From Candidatus Iainarchaeum sp. (lineage in GTDB: Archaea; Iainarchaeota; Iainarchaeia; Iainarchaeales; Iainarchaeaceae): a stretch of 6,522 nucleotides of DNA. Both the position numbers and the translations under genes were made by a program. Positions 5,893 through 6,522 of this stretch are shown here, piece by piece; the stretch's first letter is position 1; each line of letters starts with the position of its first letter. The stretch spans positions 1-6,522 of the forward strand of contig DUGC01000036.1 in assembly GCA_013331625.1 (NCBI GenBank). The letters run 5' to 3'. The notes under the pieces were generated by a model. It saw only the letters and a program-made list of their open reading frames with translations, had not been told where the DNA came from and searched no databases.

Positions 5893-6522
5893 ATGGGGAT
5901 GGAAGAGTACATGGAGGATTACCGTGCCGAGGCGCTTGAGCATATTGGGGAGCTTAATGAAAGCCTGCTCTTGATTGAGAAGGATGCCCGTGACAAGGAA
6001 GCTGTAGACAGGGCTTTTCGGCAAATGCATACCCTCAAGGGGATGTCTGCCACGATGGGGTTTACACGCCTTGCCACTTTTTGCCACGAGATTGAGGATT
6101 GCCTTGATATCATACGTAAAAACCCCGCATCTGCCAGCGGCCAGCTCATTGATGCCCTTTTTGAATCCCTTGATGCGATTGAAAAGATTGTAAAGGAGGT
6201 TAAGGCAGGCCAGCAGGAAGAATTTGATGTATCGCAGATTTCGGGCCGCATTGGCGCCCTCAAGTCCTTGCAGAAGGACGCAGGCGGGGTTAAAATGCCT
6301 GAACCAAAAACGCAAGAGCCTGCAGGCGGGGGCATTTCGCAAGAAACCCAGTCGGTAAGGGTGCCGATGGAGCGCCTTGACAGCATGCTCAATATTTCCG
6401 GCGAGCTGGTGATCATTAAAAACAGGCTCATCCAGCTCCTCAAAGTCTATAGGGGAAGGGACCTGCGGGACGCGGTAAACGATGCCGACCGCTTCATAAA
6501 TGCCCTGCACGGCGAGGTGCTC
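5893..6522 (+). CDS. cheA: CheA histidine kinase, N-terminal part (3' partial), apparently without P2
   Basis: Central kinase of chemotaxis; it autophosphorylates the P1 histidine and passes phosphate to CheY and CheB. The 210 visible residues run off the right edge. P1 (HPt) spans about 1-126: the phospho-histidine is H46 in QMHTLKGMSATMGF, with K49 and G50, followed by HEIED (65-69). Residues about 127-153 are a Gly/Pro/Gln-rich linker (MPEPKTQEPAGGG). The P3 dimerisation domain starts at about 155 with VRVPMERLDSMLNISGELVI and continues to the edge. The P1-P3 spacing leaves no room for a P2 domain of about 65-100 residues. P4 (ATP-binding) and P5 (CheW-binding) are expected past the edge but not seen. 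The gene begins 3 nt after the cheB stop with a good ribosome binding site, so cheB and cheA form one unit. The start could be ATG 5899 instead (two residues shorter). Confidence 0.93.
   Translation, partial: MGMEEYMEDYRAEALEHIGELNESLLLIEKDARDKEAVDRAFRQMHTLKGMSATMGFTRLATFCHEIEDCLDIIRKNPASASGQLIDALFESLDAIEKIVKEVKAGQQEEFDVSQISGRIGALKSLQKDAGGVKMPEPKTQEPAGGGISQETQSVRVPMERLDSMLNISGELVIIKNRLIQLLKVYRGRDLRDAVNDADRFINALHGEVL

Noticed and set aside
5130..5912. 260-codon open frame on the minus strand
   Set aside because: It is antisense to cheB, which is clearly conserved; the translation has low-complexity Ser/Thr/Pro content and no motif.
5803..6510. Two overlapping minus-strand open frames at the right edge
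   Set aside because: Both are antisense to cheA, whose P1 and P3 motifs are unmistakable on the + strand.
1..6522. tRNA, rRNA, CRISPR array, insertion sequence or phage genes
   Set aside because: No regularly spaced repeats, transposase or integrase motifs, terminal inverted repeats or tRNA-like cloverleaf were seen on either strand.

Overview
The window most likely comes from an archaeon. Three things point there: TATA-type promoters placed about 26 bp upstream of start codons, heavy AGG/AGA arginine and ATA isoleucine codon use, and a surface protein ending in a module I recall from DPANN archaea (ITLYN...PKILKDG..C..C.IISY). A DPANN-type lineage (Woesearchaeota, Diapherotrites, Micrarchaeota or similar) is plausible, but the phylum cannot be fixed from this window. 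Base composition looks moderate and even throughout, and every supported gene is on the + strand.

Layout. (1) 1-1863 is the 3' part of a large secreted right-handed beta-helix protein, cut by the window's left edge. (2) 1864-2073 is non-coding and holds terminator-like hairpins, a short direct repeat and a TATA promoter. (3) 2074-4732 is a tight cluster: a transmembrane chemoreceptor (MCP) with an HBM-like helical sensor domain, then cheW (ATGA overlap with the MCP), then cheY (2-nt gap, strong Shine-Dalgarno). (4) 4733-4866 is non-coding, with a weak inverted repeat and a very AT-rich promoter candidate. (5) 4867-6522 is cheB followed after 3 nt by cheA, which runs off the right edge after its P1 domain and the start of P3.

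Together the genes make the core of a chemotaxis pathway. The receptor senses an extracellular ligand; CheW couples it to the kinase CheA; CheA passes phosphate to CheY (output, in archaea normally to the archaellum through CheF) and to CheB (adaptation). CheR, CheC, CheD, CheF and archaellum genes are not in the window.

The main interest is that nearly every component departs from its family norm. CheB keeps the catalytic His and Asp, but its nucleophile serine is a glycine (GTGG instead of STGG), so it should be inactive as a methylesterase. CheA has no room for the P2 response-regulator docking domain. CheW is about 15-17 residues short in its C-terminal half. CheY lacks one residue in the loop after the phospho-acceptor. 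The receptor shows no complete HAMP domain. These suggest a streamlined chemosensory system with altered adaptation; that reading is inference.
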